DNA of 64,000 bases from Cannabis sativa. Taxonomy: Eukaryota; Streptophyta; Magnoliopsida; Rosales; Cannabaceae. The notes below the pieces were generated by a model, which was given only the letters and a program-made list of their open reading frames with translations, made no database searches and had not been told where the DNA came from. The DNA lies in NCBI RefSeq assembly GCF_029168945.1, contig NC_083607.1, positions 13,844,001 through 13,908,000 on the forward strand, written 5' to 3'. The translations under genes were made by a program, and so were the position numbers. Of the stretch, positions 46,549 to 57,525 are shown one piece after another. Numbering within the stretch: position 1 is the first letter of the stretch; each line of letters begins with the position of its first letter.

Positions 46549-48922
46549 TGTAACGCCCTAACTAATAGGCACGTTACCCGAGATATTTAAGAAACCCTAA
46601 TCCCCTAAACGGGATTACTAATAAAATTAGCGCGAAAATTAAACTTTAAATACAAACGGAATGAAAATAAACTTGTAATAATTTTAACTTTACAAACCAA
46701 AAGTTACATGCTTCAGGATCCCAAAAATATTTTACAAAATACTATTACAAGTCTGATTCCACTAGCCGACCTAAGCGGCAAAACAGAATTACAAAATTCA
46801 TCTCTGGTAGACCCCAACCCACCTGGTCTAGTGTGGCCCGAACATGTACATGCACCGTCGAGCTCTCATACTCATGGCTGATCAAAAACAGATTTACCCT
46901 TTCCTGCACAGTAGAGCACCCGTGAGCCAAGCCTAGCAAGACAGCATAAAATATCAATAAACATGTTTATTACACTATATAATCATTAATTCCATTCTCA
47001 TATGCCTGTATGACACAGACCTGCATGTTATGCTCACATGCCTATTTATGTTTATGTAACATAAACCTACGTGTTGCGCTCACACGTCTAAATACAATAA
47101 GGTCTTAGAACGGTTCATCTCGGTTCTAGCTACTGAGTCTAACCCGGTTATGCCTTGAACACATAACCCTGAATCTCAATATACTCATATATTTAACATG
47201 GCACAACATCTACACAACATATATCGCTAGGGTAATAACCCTAGGCTATTAAACCGCTCATGTTAGGGTACTAACCCTAATCTCGGTTACTAATTACTCA
47301 CATATTTCATTTCCAATATAAGCACCACCACGCATAACTCTACGTGCTAACTACTGTCTTACCTGATGTCCCACCATAATAGAGATTCCAAATCCCCGGG
47401 TGCCCCTGACCAAGTACCGGTAATCCTAGTCACATATTTTGGGATTTACACAAATATGGTTTACCTCTGATTCCACATTTATAAAGTATATACATGGCAT
47501 TCAAAATACAGATAATCACATAGAGCTCGGAACGAGCTTTCCAACGATATATAGAACTCCCAAAACGAAGTTCGAATCACAAAGTTATGAACTTTTAAAG
47601 TTAACACTTGAATCTGCCCAGAAACACGAGGGCGGGCCTCGACATGCAAAAGTCGTGTCGCGGAACCTAGGACCGATTCCCAAGTCTCAAAAGGAGGCGG
47701 TCCGCGACATGCAAAAGCCATGTCGTGGCACCTGGGTTCCAAACCCAGAAAACCAGCAAGATCAACACGAATTTCAGTCCCCAAATTCAATCAATTTCAA
47801 CCTAAACTTAACCAAAACTCTATAATTACATAGAAGAGTTACCAATAAATATTAGAGAGTTAAAATACAGATTTCATGCATCAAATCCATCAATAAAACT
47901 CTCAAAAACTCAGATTAAATAACACAAAGATTGAGCTCCAACAAAGAGCAAAATTCCACATAATCCTTTCTTAAATTCTTACATAATCAAGCCAAGAATT
48001 CATGCTTCAAACAACTAATTTTTAGAGCTCAATAATAGAATAAAAACACAAGTAAAATCCTTAAATTCTGTCCAAACCTAACCCAAAACAAACTCAAAAG
48101 ATTCAAGCACAAAGCTTGCTCAAAACAACAAGAACAACCTAACAAACATCAACATGCATCTCAAGTTCATACTCACAACCCATATCACATTTTCATGCTC
48201 TTTCAACAATTAAATTCAGCAATATTAACAAAGATTAAAGTTGTAAAAGCTACCTCAAATTCATTCCAAAGGCAAGCTCAAAATTTCTCAATTACAAAGC
48301 TTCAATCCAAGCCAAATCCAAGCAATTTTTAAAGTTTGAAATGGGTTAGAGAAAGAAAGAGAGGGTTCGGGTACGAGGGAGGAAGAAACCAGAAAAATCA
48401 ACCCCTTTCTTGCCAAAATTCCATTTTACTAAGAAATCAATAATAAATGCCAAAAGACAAAAATGCCCCTAGGGCCAAAATAAAGCATACACATCAACAA
48501 GGGTAAAAATGTCATTTCCAACATAAATATTCTCAAATAAATTCATATTATTATTATTCAAGTATAATTAAAATGTCAATTATTAATCATAAAATTGTAT
48601 TTCGGCCCCGAACCCGATTCGGCCCGAAATACCCGGTTGTGACTATACCGCGCCAACTTGTCAAAACACTCTTGAAAAAGACAACACTGGCATACTATAT
48701 AATAATATAGTCCCATAAGCACGTTAAAAAATTAATTTCACTATCTTACCCTTCTCAGGTCAAAATTACTAAAATGTCTCTGGCTCACCAACGAGGTATT
48801 AACAGGACATAATTCATATAAATTCACATATATTAAATTATATAATAATATAATTCCTCAATAATACATAATTATATAGTTAGGGTTTTACTAATCCATT
48901 TACTTAATTCTAGGGTATTACA
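46549..48922 (-). mobile_element. Solo LTR, 2374 bp, TSD CCTAC (probably Gypsy)
   Basis: Begins TGTAACGCCC and ends GTATTACA, flanked by CCTAC at 46544-46548 and 48923-48927. It holds no internal coding domain. The minus strand starts TGTAATACCC, the usual start of plant chromovirus-type Gypsy LTRs, so minus orientation is more likely (inference). Short ORFs inside (47439-47825 plus; 46745-46957 minus) have no family signature. Confidence 0.85.
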
Positions 48923-49100
48923 CCTACACAGTCTTAAAATCATCACACATGGCCTTCCCTAGCGCGATGTGGGATTGCACAGCTTACCCAGTATTTCCCC
49001 TTATGGATCATGGGACTACTGACTGTCACAATCACCCCCTTACGGGGTCCGACGTCCTCGTCGACCACACTTCTCGCTAGATCAAAGCTCTGATATCATT

Positions 49101-49176
49101 TGTAACGTTCCCGCTTCAAGCCTCCATTAGGTCCTTACACCCACATAATGATTGCTCTTATACACGAGTACGCCAC
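49101..49176 (-). repeat. Residual 5' LTR of the Cassandra-like element
   Basis: About 75 bp match the start of 46219-46300 (GTAACGTTCCC, AAGCCTCCATT, CTTACACCCAC, TACGC(C/T)ACTCT), then switch to 25S rRNA sequence. Confidence 0.85.
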
Positions 49177-49257
49177 TCTTGCTTTTTAACCAAGTGCGAT
49201 GACCAATTGTGCGAATCAACAGTTCCTCTCGTACTAGGTTGAATTACTATTACAACA
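49171..49257 (-). rRNA. 25S rRNA fragment A (pseudo-rRNA)
   Basis: The plus strand is the complement of the 3' region of plant 25S rRNA. AACCAAGTGCGATGACCAATT then GAATCAACAGTTCCTCTCGT and GGTTGAATTACTATTACAACAC follow the universally conserved order. It starts at the chimeric junction with the Cassandra LTR. Sites with CG in rRNA often read TG or CA, as after methylation decay. It is not a functional rRNA. Confidence 0.88.
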
Positions 49258-49411
49258 CATGTGTCGTTTCTTGCCCAAATTCTGACTTAGAGGCGTTCAG
49301 TCATAATCCAGCGCACGGTAGCTTCGCGCCACTAGCTTTTCAACCAAGCGCAATGACCAATTATATGAATCAACGGTTCCTCTCGTACTAGGTTAAATTA
49401 CTATTACGACA
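49258..49411 (-). rRNA. 25S rRNA fragment B (pseudo-rRNA, tandem unit)
   Basis: A complete block of about 154 bp: CATGTGTCGTTTCTTGCCC, TCTGACTTAGAGGCGTTCAG, CATAATCCAGCGCACGGTAG, then the same stretch as fragment A, ending TACGACAC. The region after fragment A's end restarts at the beginning of the block, so A, B and the first bases of a third copy (49412-49425) are arranged head to tail. Confidence 0.9.
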
Positions 49412-49425
49412 CCAGGCGTCGTTTC

Positions 49426-50232
49426 TGTTGGGTTTTGTGCCCTAAATAAAACCCATTTCAATATAATCAGATTTACTTATTAATAAAGATCAGAAATAAC
49501 ATTTTATGTTGCATGGTTCACATGATTTATTTCATGATTATATATATATAATGTATGAATTCTATTTAAGTCCAGAACATATAAATTTGTTAATGATTAT
49601 AGTGTTGTCAGCACAGTGGAATATAATCTTAATTATATGTTCGAAAGTTTATTCCCTGATTTTTCAAAACACTGAATTTAGACTGACATGGTATAATCAG
49701 CGATAGGTATTCTTACACCTTGGAAAAGTGTTATGTCCTTTCCAGGACATTGGCAAAGTTTACCAGTATCGGATGTATGGAGTATACATCGGAAGGGACC
49801 GATATTGAACTTTGATTAGATATATTAGAATTTACCGTAATATCTATTCAATTCAATATCACCTGTTGATCCTAGATCAAATGATCTTAATCCTGATATG
49901 ATTATGTTCAATCTCAAGAGTGTTATTCGTATTCTTTGATTTGTTAGTTAAGCCTACTTTTGGGTCAGGGTGATACGTACATTTTGGGAACACGGTAGTG
50001 CAATTGAGTGGGAGCGCTAACATAAATATGGAATCTATAGCTTCTATCTGGCAAATAGAAAGTAAAGGGTGATTTCCTTTGAGCTTAACCAAACGAAAAT
50101 AAATGGTGGAGTACTCATTTCACTTAACTAAAATATCATTTATACAGGGTTAAGTGTTTTAAGGATAAAATACATTGTAGGATGTTACGGTAATTTAATC
50201 CCTTTACAGTGTAAATCATCTATATAGAGGAT
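49426..50232 (+). repeat. Copia LTR (subfamily B), interrupted
   Basis: Starts TGTTGGGTTTTGTG and matches 20477 onward closely, including the subfamily-B U3. It is colinear for about 800 bp, then broken at 50233 by the Gypsy element; its remainder should lie beyond the window. The preceding 5 bp are GTTTC. Whether it is a solo LTR or part of a full element cannot be told here. Confidence 0.88.
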
Positions 50233-50978
50233 TGTTGCCCTTGATTTTGCCCAAAGTACGTGAACCAACCAGACAAGGACACGTGGACACAAAGGTTTTA
50301 CCACTTAAATTAATAGCTAAGTCTTTGTAAAGAAAGGCATTATCCTGGATATGCCTCCCAGAGAAGGCATGCAAGGTTTTCTATGCTCCCGGAGATCAAG
50401 GTGGCATCAAAGCATCTCCGGGAGGTGTCAGGCTTCCTCTGAGCAGTCATCTCGCATTTAATGCCGCATGGGAGGAGGCGTGTTGGAACTTCCACACGCA
50501 ATAAAGTCTGACGACACAACCCCCGATCTGCACCTACAAGGCGATGACCAATAAAGTCTAATGACGACTACTCTGTGAAGAATCACGTCAGTTAAAAGAG
50601 AATAAGGACAGCCCTCATAAAATCCCTACAGCACCTAGGGATTTGACCATGCATTACCCATGGTATATTTATTGGGAATACACAACTTTATTGATAGTTA
50701 CAGAAATACATGTACTATAATTCTGGGGATCACCCCACAGAAACACTATAAATACCCTCTCAAAGCTCATTAATGGGGGTCGAGAATTCTGGGTTGCATA
50801 AGTGCAAGAAGAGTAAATACTCACCAAGAACATTCTCTGTATTAAATACAATCATAAATATACAGACTCGTGGACTAAGGCTCATTAATGCCCCAACCAC
50901 GTAAAAATCTCTCTCTTAATTTCTTACAGCTTTCTAAACTCTTATTATTTTATTGGTTGTCGAAAACCTCGATCAACA
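50233..50978 (+). repeat. Gypsy 5' LTR
   Basis: 746 bp, TGTTGCCC to GATCAACA, with TATA box CTATAAATAC at 50746-50755. The end is set by the primer site that follows. The 3' LTR is not in the window. Confidence 0.8.
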
Positions 50979-51000
50979 TTTTGGTGCTTTCATTGAGAGC
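50979..51000 (+). other. Gypsy primer binding site
   Basis: TTTTGGTGCTTTCATTGAGA directly follows the LTR; the same 20-mer is used by the minus-strand fragment at 14736-14755. Confidence 0.75.
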
Positions 51001-51038
51001 TAAAGAAAGCTTCTGTAAACACGCTATATATTACAACA

Positions 51039-53342
51039 ATGGTAGAGACTCGAAGTACTCGTCAACCTCGCCCTCTTGAAGATGCTCAAGACCCAAATGA
51101 GGAAGACATGGCCTCAAGGGCAACTGAGGGTTCCGATGAAGAAGAAGGAATTCCTGATGATGATTACGAGGGAAACCTCGATGAGTACGCCTACGATGAA
51201 GGTAGCTACTCGGAATTGGTGCTCTTAAGACAAAAGGCTGTCGATCATGAAGTTGAGATCGCAGCCCAAAAAGCACAAAATCAAAAGATGCAAGAGGTAA
51301 TGCTGGCCATGCAAAAAGCCATGGAGGCAGATGGAATCCACGTGCATCCTAAGGCCATGTTAGCTGGACTTGGAAAGGAACCAGAGGAATCCTCGCCAAG
51401 TACCCAAAGGCAAAAATCTAGGGAACCAAGCCCTATAAGGTATCCCGCTGAGGAGAACCAAAAGAAAAACCCTACTTCTACCCCTGGGAAAAAGAAAAAG
51501 GTGCAGGATCCGCGAAAGGTCCGCTAAGATTTCCCGAAAGGGAAATGTCCGCAGAGGGGCAAACTCCAAAAAGGGAGTCTTGGCCCTCAGGATCGAGAGG
51601 ACCGAAAAAGCATTTCCGTGCACTAGGAGCCCGGAGGGAGAGGAAGAAGAGGACAGAAATGTCCTACCATTAATTTGAGGAATCAAATCAATGGGAATCA
51701 AGGTGACCTCTGGGATCACCTTCACCAAAAGAAATACGGACCCGCGGTCTCCACAGGAACATTAAATGAAGGAATCATGGCAGAACTCGCCATACTCCGA
51801 AAAGATATCACCCGAGTCCCCTAGAGACAGAAGGGCGACGAATCCGACTCAGACTGTGAGGACCGGGAGCCATGTGCCAAGCACATCCTGGAGGCAGAGC
51901 TCCCCAAGAACTTCAAAATGCTCGAAATGACAGCTTATACTGGGAACTCTGATCCAAGCGACCATCTGTCACGGTTCAACCGGGTCATGACGGTCATGAG
52001 AGTCAGCAATGACGCTAAATGTTTGTGCTTTCCGCTTACTCTAAGCGGGTCCGCGGAGGAGTGGTTCAAGAAATTGGAGCTAGGATCCGTGGGCTGCCGG
52101 AATAAGCTACAGACCAACTTCCGGAGACAGTTTGTCGCCGCAAGAAAGGTCAATCTGGAGGTCAGCGCCTTGACTAACATCAAGTAGTTGCCTACGGAGA
52201 CCTTAAAGAATTATATAAAGAGGTTCCGGGAGGAAGCCTCGAAAGCCAAGAAAGTTGAAGATGGACAACAGCTTGCCTTTCTCCAGGCAGGCATCCGCAC
52301 CGGGACTCCATTCTGGAACGAACTACAACAGGAAGGAGCTGCAAACCTTCAGGATTTCTAGAAGAGAGTCCAAAAATACATTAACCTTGAAGAGACCCAA
52401 ATAGTGGCCTACGGAGGATATTATCCCACCGGGATAGCAGGGTATGTGCCCGGAGCCCAGCCCTCCGGCACTGTGCCTGCAACAGCTCCACCGATGAGCG
52501 GCATACAGTTCTCTGCTACTCCCGGATATAGCCAGGGCCAGGTCTTGGCCCCCGCATCGTCCCATTTTGGAAATCCCTCGGGGATAAATGGACAAGCCCC
52601 CTCGCGCTCCGCTCCAACTGCCAGCCTAGCTGGTCCTTACCAAGGCTCGAGGAGTAAAAGATCCTCCAAAGGCAGTACCCGGACGGAGGAAAAGCGACAG
52701 AAAAGGGGGTACACTCCCCAATACACCCAGTACACGGAGTTAACGGACTCCCAAGAACGTGTGTACTTTGCTACTAGGCAAAATACACACTACCGGAGAC
52801 CACCTCCTCTGTACAAGGATAGTTCCCGAAGGGACCCCAACAAGAGATGCGAGTACCATAACGACATTGGGCACAGTACCAATGAATGCAAAAATCTCAA
52901 AGACGAGATCGAAAACTTAATCCGATTGGGACACCTCTACGAGTGGATCAAGAATCGATTGCCTCATCTCAACCCGGGTCAGGCGGCTGGAGCTTTGCCA
53001 CAGGGAACACCAGGGGGTGCGACAGGAGTATTGGCTCCAGTTGTTCCCCTCGAAGATGCCCAGCATATCCTCGACCTGCCACCCAGACCTAATGGGAGAG
53101 TGGCCATGATCTCGGGAGGACCCCATATCGGAGGAACTACCCGCAAGAAACTGAAGCGGTATGCAGGGGCCATGAAACACAATGAAGTTTGGGAAGTTAC
53201 TCAACTCCCAGCTCAAAGGCCCTGGCTGATGAATCAACCCATCACATTCACGGAAGAAGACGCTAAGACGGTGCGTTTTCCCCACCATGACCCGTTGGTC
53301 ATAGAGACCCCCATTGCCATTTATTGGTGGCCAGAGTCCTGA
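51039..53342 (+). pseudogene. Tat-type gag (broken)
   Basis: The reading frame starts at ATG 51039 (MVETRSTRQPRP), about 40 bp after the primer site. N-terminal acidic, low-complexity region with coiled stretch to 51527, where a TAA stops it. The capsid core (YTGNSDPSDHLSRFN, FPLTLSGSAEEWFKKL) lies at 51918-52187, followed by TAG at 52185 and another at 52360. The same frame runs from 52404, a Gly/Pro-rich linker, to the zinc-finger-like CEYHNDIGHSTNEC (about 52848-52890), and ends at TGA 53340. Gag is in frame 0 and pol in a different frame, overlapping by about 20 bp, as in elements using frameshifting. Confidence 0.85.
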
Positions 53343-56161
53343 TCGACAACGGGAGTTCCGTGAATTTGCTTTTCAAAGAGGCCTTTACTGCAATAGGCCT
53401 GACGGACCAAGACCTCTCACCGAGTGGTTCTCAACTCACGGGGTTTAACGGAACAACACTTATCCCGATGGGGAAGGTGAGACTTCCGGTCATCTTATTC
53501 CCGGACACACCCCAGAGCACTTTCAAGTACTGTACTTTCGTGGTGGTGGACTGCCCGACAGCATACAACGCAATCCTCGGCCGACCGGCCTTGGTAGACT
53601 TTGGCGCAGTCACATCAATACGGCACTTGTGCCTGAAGTTCCCAACCCAGGAAGCTGAAATAGGGACGGTGAGAGGAAATCAGGGGGAGGCGAGGCAATG
53701 CTACAACGTTGCCACCCACCTACCCATGCTGATGGTCTAGGAAACTATTGAGCCAGAAATGGCTGAAGAAGACGAGTGTGATCCCCGTGTGGGGTCCGAA
53801 AAAATTTTAGAACCAATGGAGGACGTCGAGGAGATATCAGTGTGTGACCTCGACTCCACCAAAGTACTCCAGCTAGGAAAGAGCCTAGACCCGGAGGAGA
53901 AGGAAAAAATAATAAAGACACTGAAGGGTGCCATTGACGTTTTTGCGTGGCGCCAGGAGGACATGACTGGCATAAGTCCCCACGTCATCACCCATGTCCT
54001 TAACGTCAACCCGGACATGCTGCCGGTCCAACAAAAGCGACGTCCCCTCGACTCAGTGAAGGTCGAAGCCTTAGAGAAGGAGGTGGATAAGCTCTTAACA
54101 AACGGCATGATCCGCGACGTTTACTACCCGGAATGTCTAGCTAATCCGGTCCTGGTGCCGAAGCCTAACGGAACCTGGCGAGTTTGTATAAACTTCACTG
54201 ATCTAAACAAGGCTTGTCCAAAGGACTGTTTCCCTCTGCCCAGGATCGACCAAATGGTAGACGCCACCTCCGGATTCAAGCTAATGTCCTTCATGGACGC
54301 GTACGCCGGTTACAACCAAATAAAGATGCACACGGAAGATCAAGAGTGCACTAGCTTTAGGACCGATAAGGGGGTATACTGCTACCTAGTCATGCCTTTC
54401 GGATTGAAGAACGCTGGTGCAACCTATCAAAGAATGGTCAACCGAATGTTCAAAGGCCTCCTGGGGCGAAACATGGAGGTGTACGTGGACGACATGTTAG
54501 TCAAGTCTCAAGCGTGCAATAGCCACGCGAATGACTTAGAAGAATGTTTTGAGGTAGTCCGGAGATACGGAATGAAGCTCAACCCAAAGAAATGCACCTT
54601 TGGGGTCAAATCAGGAAAGTTCCTGGGCTTCATCGTCAGCCAGAGAGGGATTGAGGCAAACCCAGAGAAAATTCAACCTCTCCTGAGCATGCCATCCCCC
54701 AAGAAGCACAAAGACGTGCAGAGTCTAACCGGAAAGGTTGCTGTCCTGAGCCGTTTTATCTCCCGGTCTACAGACAAGTGCATTCCCTTCTTCAACATTT
54801 TGAAGAAGTGCCAAAAGTTTGAATGGTCTGACGAGTGCGAGGAGGCATTCAAAAAATTGAAAGAGCACATGGCCAAGCCTCCAATCCTCTCAAAACCCAT
54901 TCTCGGAGAGGACCTGTTCCTGTACTTGACCGTCTTCGAGCACGCGGTCAGCGCGACCTTAGTCCGGAAAGAAGAGAAAACTCAACATCTCGTGTACTAC
55001 GTCAGCAAGTGCATGATAGGGGCGGAGACGCGGTACCCCGTCATCGAAAAACTAGTTTTTTGCCTCCTAATGGCCTCAAGAAAGTTGAGGCCTTATTTCC
55101 AAGCGCACCCAATCAAGGTGTTGACCAATCACCCACTCCGGCAAGTCCTGCAAAAGCCAGAAGCGTCCGGAAGGCTCCTTAAATGGGCAATGGAGTTAAG
55201 TCAATTTGACTTACACTACATACCCCGTATCTCCATAAAGGGACAAGCGTTGGCAGATTTCATCACCAAATGTAATGAAGCTGAGGCAACTGCGAACGCA
55301 CCGGTACCGTTGGTCCCAACATGGAAAGTCTTTGTAGACAGAGCCTCCAACGAAAATGGATCCGGAGCGGGGGTTGCAATGATATCCCCGAGTGGACTTC
55401 GACTCCAGGCAGCCCTACGGTTCGACTTCTCAGCTTCAAACAATGAAGCCGAGTATGAAGCCTTGATAATAGGGCTGAGATTAGCAAAGGCTGTGGGGGC
55501 CAAAAGAGTAGAGGTCTACAGCGACTCCCAACTGGTCGTGAACCAGATATCATGAGAGTATCAGACGCGCAGCGAAAGAATGACCGCATATGTAACGATA
55601 GTCCGGGAACTGCTCCACGAGTTCACGGATTATAAAGTAGAAAGAATTCCCAGGGAAAAGAACGCTCACGCGGACTGCTTGGCTAAGTTAGCTTCGGACA
55701 GTGAGATTGAAGGACTGGGGGTAGTACCCGTGGAACGCTTGGCAGAGCCAAGCATCAAAATAAAAGAGGCCATAACAACGGTTGGGCAAGAACCCAACTG
55801 GATGGTCCCCATCATAGAATACATAACGAAAGGTGAGTTGCCCCAAGAAAGGGCTCTGTCCAGAAAGATTCAGTATCAGGCTCACCGTTATGTAATGATG
55901 GATAAAATTTTATACCGAAGAGGACTTAGCATGCCTTATTTAAGGTGTGTATCGGACCCTGAAGCTAGGCAAATTATGCTAGAGGTCCATGAAGGGTTCT
56001 GTGGAGATCATACAGGAGGACCGAGTCTCTCAAAGAAAATATTGAGACAAGGATACTTCTGGCCAACAATGAAAAAAGATTGCATAGACTACGTCCAAAA
56101 GTGTGATTCATGCAAAGGTTCCCGAACATACCGAGAGCTCCTCCCAATGAGATTACCCTAA
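53324..56161 (+). pseudogene. Tat-type pol: protease, RT, dual RNase H, integrase zinc domain
   Basis: One frame throughout, with in-frame TAG at 53738 and TGA at 55553. Protease: VLIDNGSSVNLLF (53333-53372) and NAILGRP. RT: NGTWRVCINFTDLNKACPKD, FMDAYAGYNQI, catalytic YVDD at 54484-54495, then KFLGFIVSQRGIEANP. First RNase H is a degenerate Gypsy-type domain (LYLTVFEHAVSATLV). The second, archaeal-type, has FVDRASNENGSGAG, NNEAEYEAL and VYSDSQLVVNQ, then (after the stop) HADCLAKLA. All four acidic positions remain, although the usual DG is DR. It ends with the integrase HHCC zinc domain (HEGFCGDHTGG, CDSCK). Confidence 0.9.
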
Positions 56162-57033
56162 TGACTAGCCCCTGGCCATTCGCGGTCTGGGGGATAGATC
56201 TTATTGGGTCCCTGCCAACAGGAAAGGGAGGAGTAAAGTATGCAATAGTAGCAGTAGACTACTTCACCAAATGGACGGAGGCTGAGCCAATGAAGACTAT
56301 AACTGCTAAAAAAGCACTAGACTTTGTTATTAAAAACATAGTGTGTCGATATGGCTTGCCTCACAAAATAGTCTCTGACAATGGAAAGCAATTTGATTGC
56401 GAAGAATTCACTGACTTCTGCAACCAACACGGAGTCGTAAAAAGCTTCTCCGCGGTGGCAAGGCCGCAAATAAACGGACAAGCAGAAGCAGTCAATAAAA
56501 TTCTAAAGGTCACCCTGAAGAAAAAGCTGCTGGCCTGCAAAAACAGTTGGCCCGAAGAGTTTCCAAGAGTGTTATGGGCCTACTAGACGACCCCCAGAAC
56601 CACGACCGACCACTCGCCTTTCTCAATGGCGTACGGTTGTGAAGCAATGGTCCCGGTAGAAACGTTATTCATGTCCCACAAGAGGATGACTTATGATCCA
56701 GCTACAAACCAAGCTTTATTATAAGAAGCACTGGATCAGGTTGAAGAACCCCAAGACGAGTCGCAAATACGAATGGCAGCTTATCAAAAGAAGGTGACCA
56801 AATATTTTAACTCCAAAGTTAAAAATACAAAATTCGCTATTGGGGATATGGTCTTAAGAAGAGTCTTCCCAGCCACCCAAGAACCCGGAGTGGGGGTACT
56901 TAGGCCAAATTGGGAATGGCCATATGAAATCGAGGACGAAATCGGCTCCGGAACCTATAAGCTAAAAAGGATGGATGGAACCATTGTGCCAAGGGCCTGG
57001 AACGCCGATCACCTCTGGAAATATTACCAATAG
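56110..57033 (+). pseudogene. Tat-type integrase core and C-terminus
   Basis: A frameshift between 56110 and 56160 moves pol to another frame. Core: WGIDLIG (first D), VSDNGKQF (second D) and GQAEAVNK (E), all present. A TAG at 56584 follows VLWAY and a TAA lies near 56720. The C-terminal part 56773-57033 (KNTKFAIGDMVLRRV, GTYKLKRMDG, WNADHLWKYY) is the usual Gypsy integrase tail without a chromodomain, as expected for Tat. Confidence 0.9.
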
Positions 57034-57525
57034 TCCGAATGTGTAACTTAGGCTTTGTTTAAAGGATTTGTATCGTCTAAGTGTATGCAACCTCTGAATT
57101 TTAAATAAAACTGAGTGCCTTAAAAATAAAGTTTTCATGCCACTCAGGGGGGTACTTAAGCATACCACACGGACAGATGAAAAACAAGCCGAAAGTAAAA
57201 TATCCTGACCCAAAGGGCAGGTCCAAAAAGAAAAATTATGCATAAAAAAAAGATCATATGTATAAATATCCTGACCCAAAGGGCAGGTCCAAAAAGAAAA
57301 ATTATGCATCAAAAAAAGATCATATGTATAAATATCCTGACCCAAAGGACAGGTCTAAAAGAAAATATATACAAAGGGCCCGGGGACAGGCCTTAATCGT
57401 TGTCTCCCCTTAGAAAGTAAGGCAGCTAGTAAGATAAGATTGTCTTAAATAAAAGAAAAATAGTTGTAAATAAAAAAAAAAAGATATAAGGAAAAGCTTG
57501 GTGAAGTGAGCTGGATTCAAACGAC
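57034..57525 (+). other. Non-coding 3' region of the Gypsy element, with 66-bp tandem repeats
   Basis: No gene. Units of 66 bp start at 57201, 57267 and 57333 (partial): TATCCTGACCCAAAGGGCAG, then AAAAATTATGCAT, AAAGATCATATGTATAAA. A minus-strand ORF over it is only the repeat translated. Confidence 0.85.

Larger units (their letters stand above)
46219..49176 (-). mobile_element. Cassandra-like TRIM with 5S-rRNA-bearing LTR, truncated
   Basis: Minus orientation. 3' LTR: 48928-49030 plus 46219-46548 (about 430 bp, split by a solo LTR at 46549-48922). Purine-rich tract (minus GTAAGGGGGTGAT) at about 49031-49043. Short interior to 49086. Primer site (minus TGATATCAGAGC) 49087-49098. 5' LTR from 49101, of which only about 75 bp remain before 25S rRNA sequence begins. 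The LTR end TGTAACGTTCCC is shared by both LTRs (CGTAACGTTCCC at the left). A very short non-coding interior plus 5S sequence in the LTR is diagnostic of Cassandra TRIMs. Confidence 0.85.

Noticed and set aside
47439..47825. 128-codon ORF with a repeated PRHAKVVSRNLGP-like segment
   Set aside because: Lies inside the 2374-bp solo LTR, has no family signature, and the repeat is a local DNA duplication.
56962..57345. Minus-strand ORF with repeated GQDIYTYDLF segments
   Set aside because: It is the 66-bp tandem repeat translated antisense.
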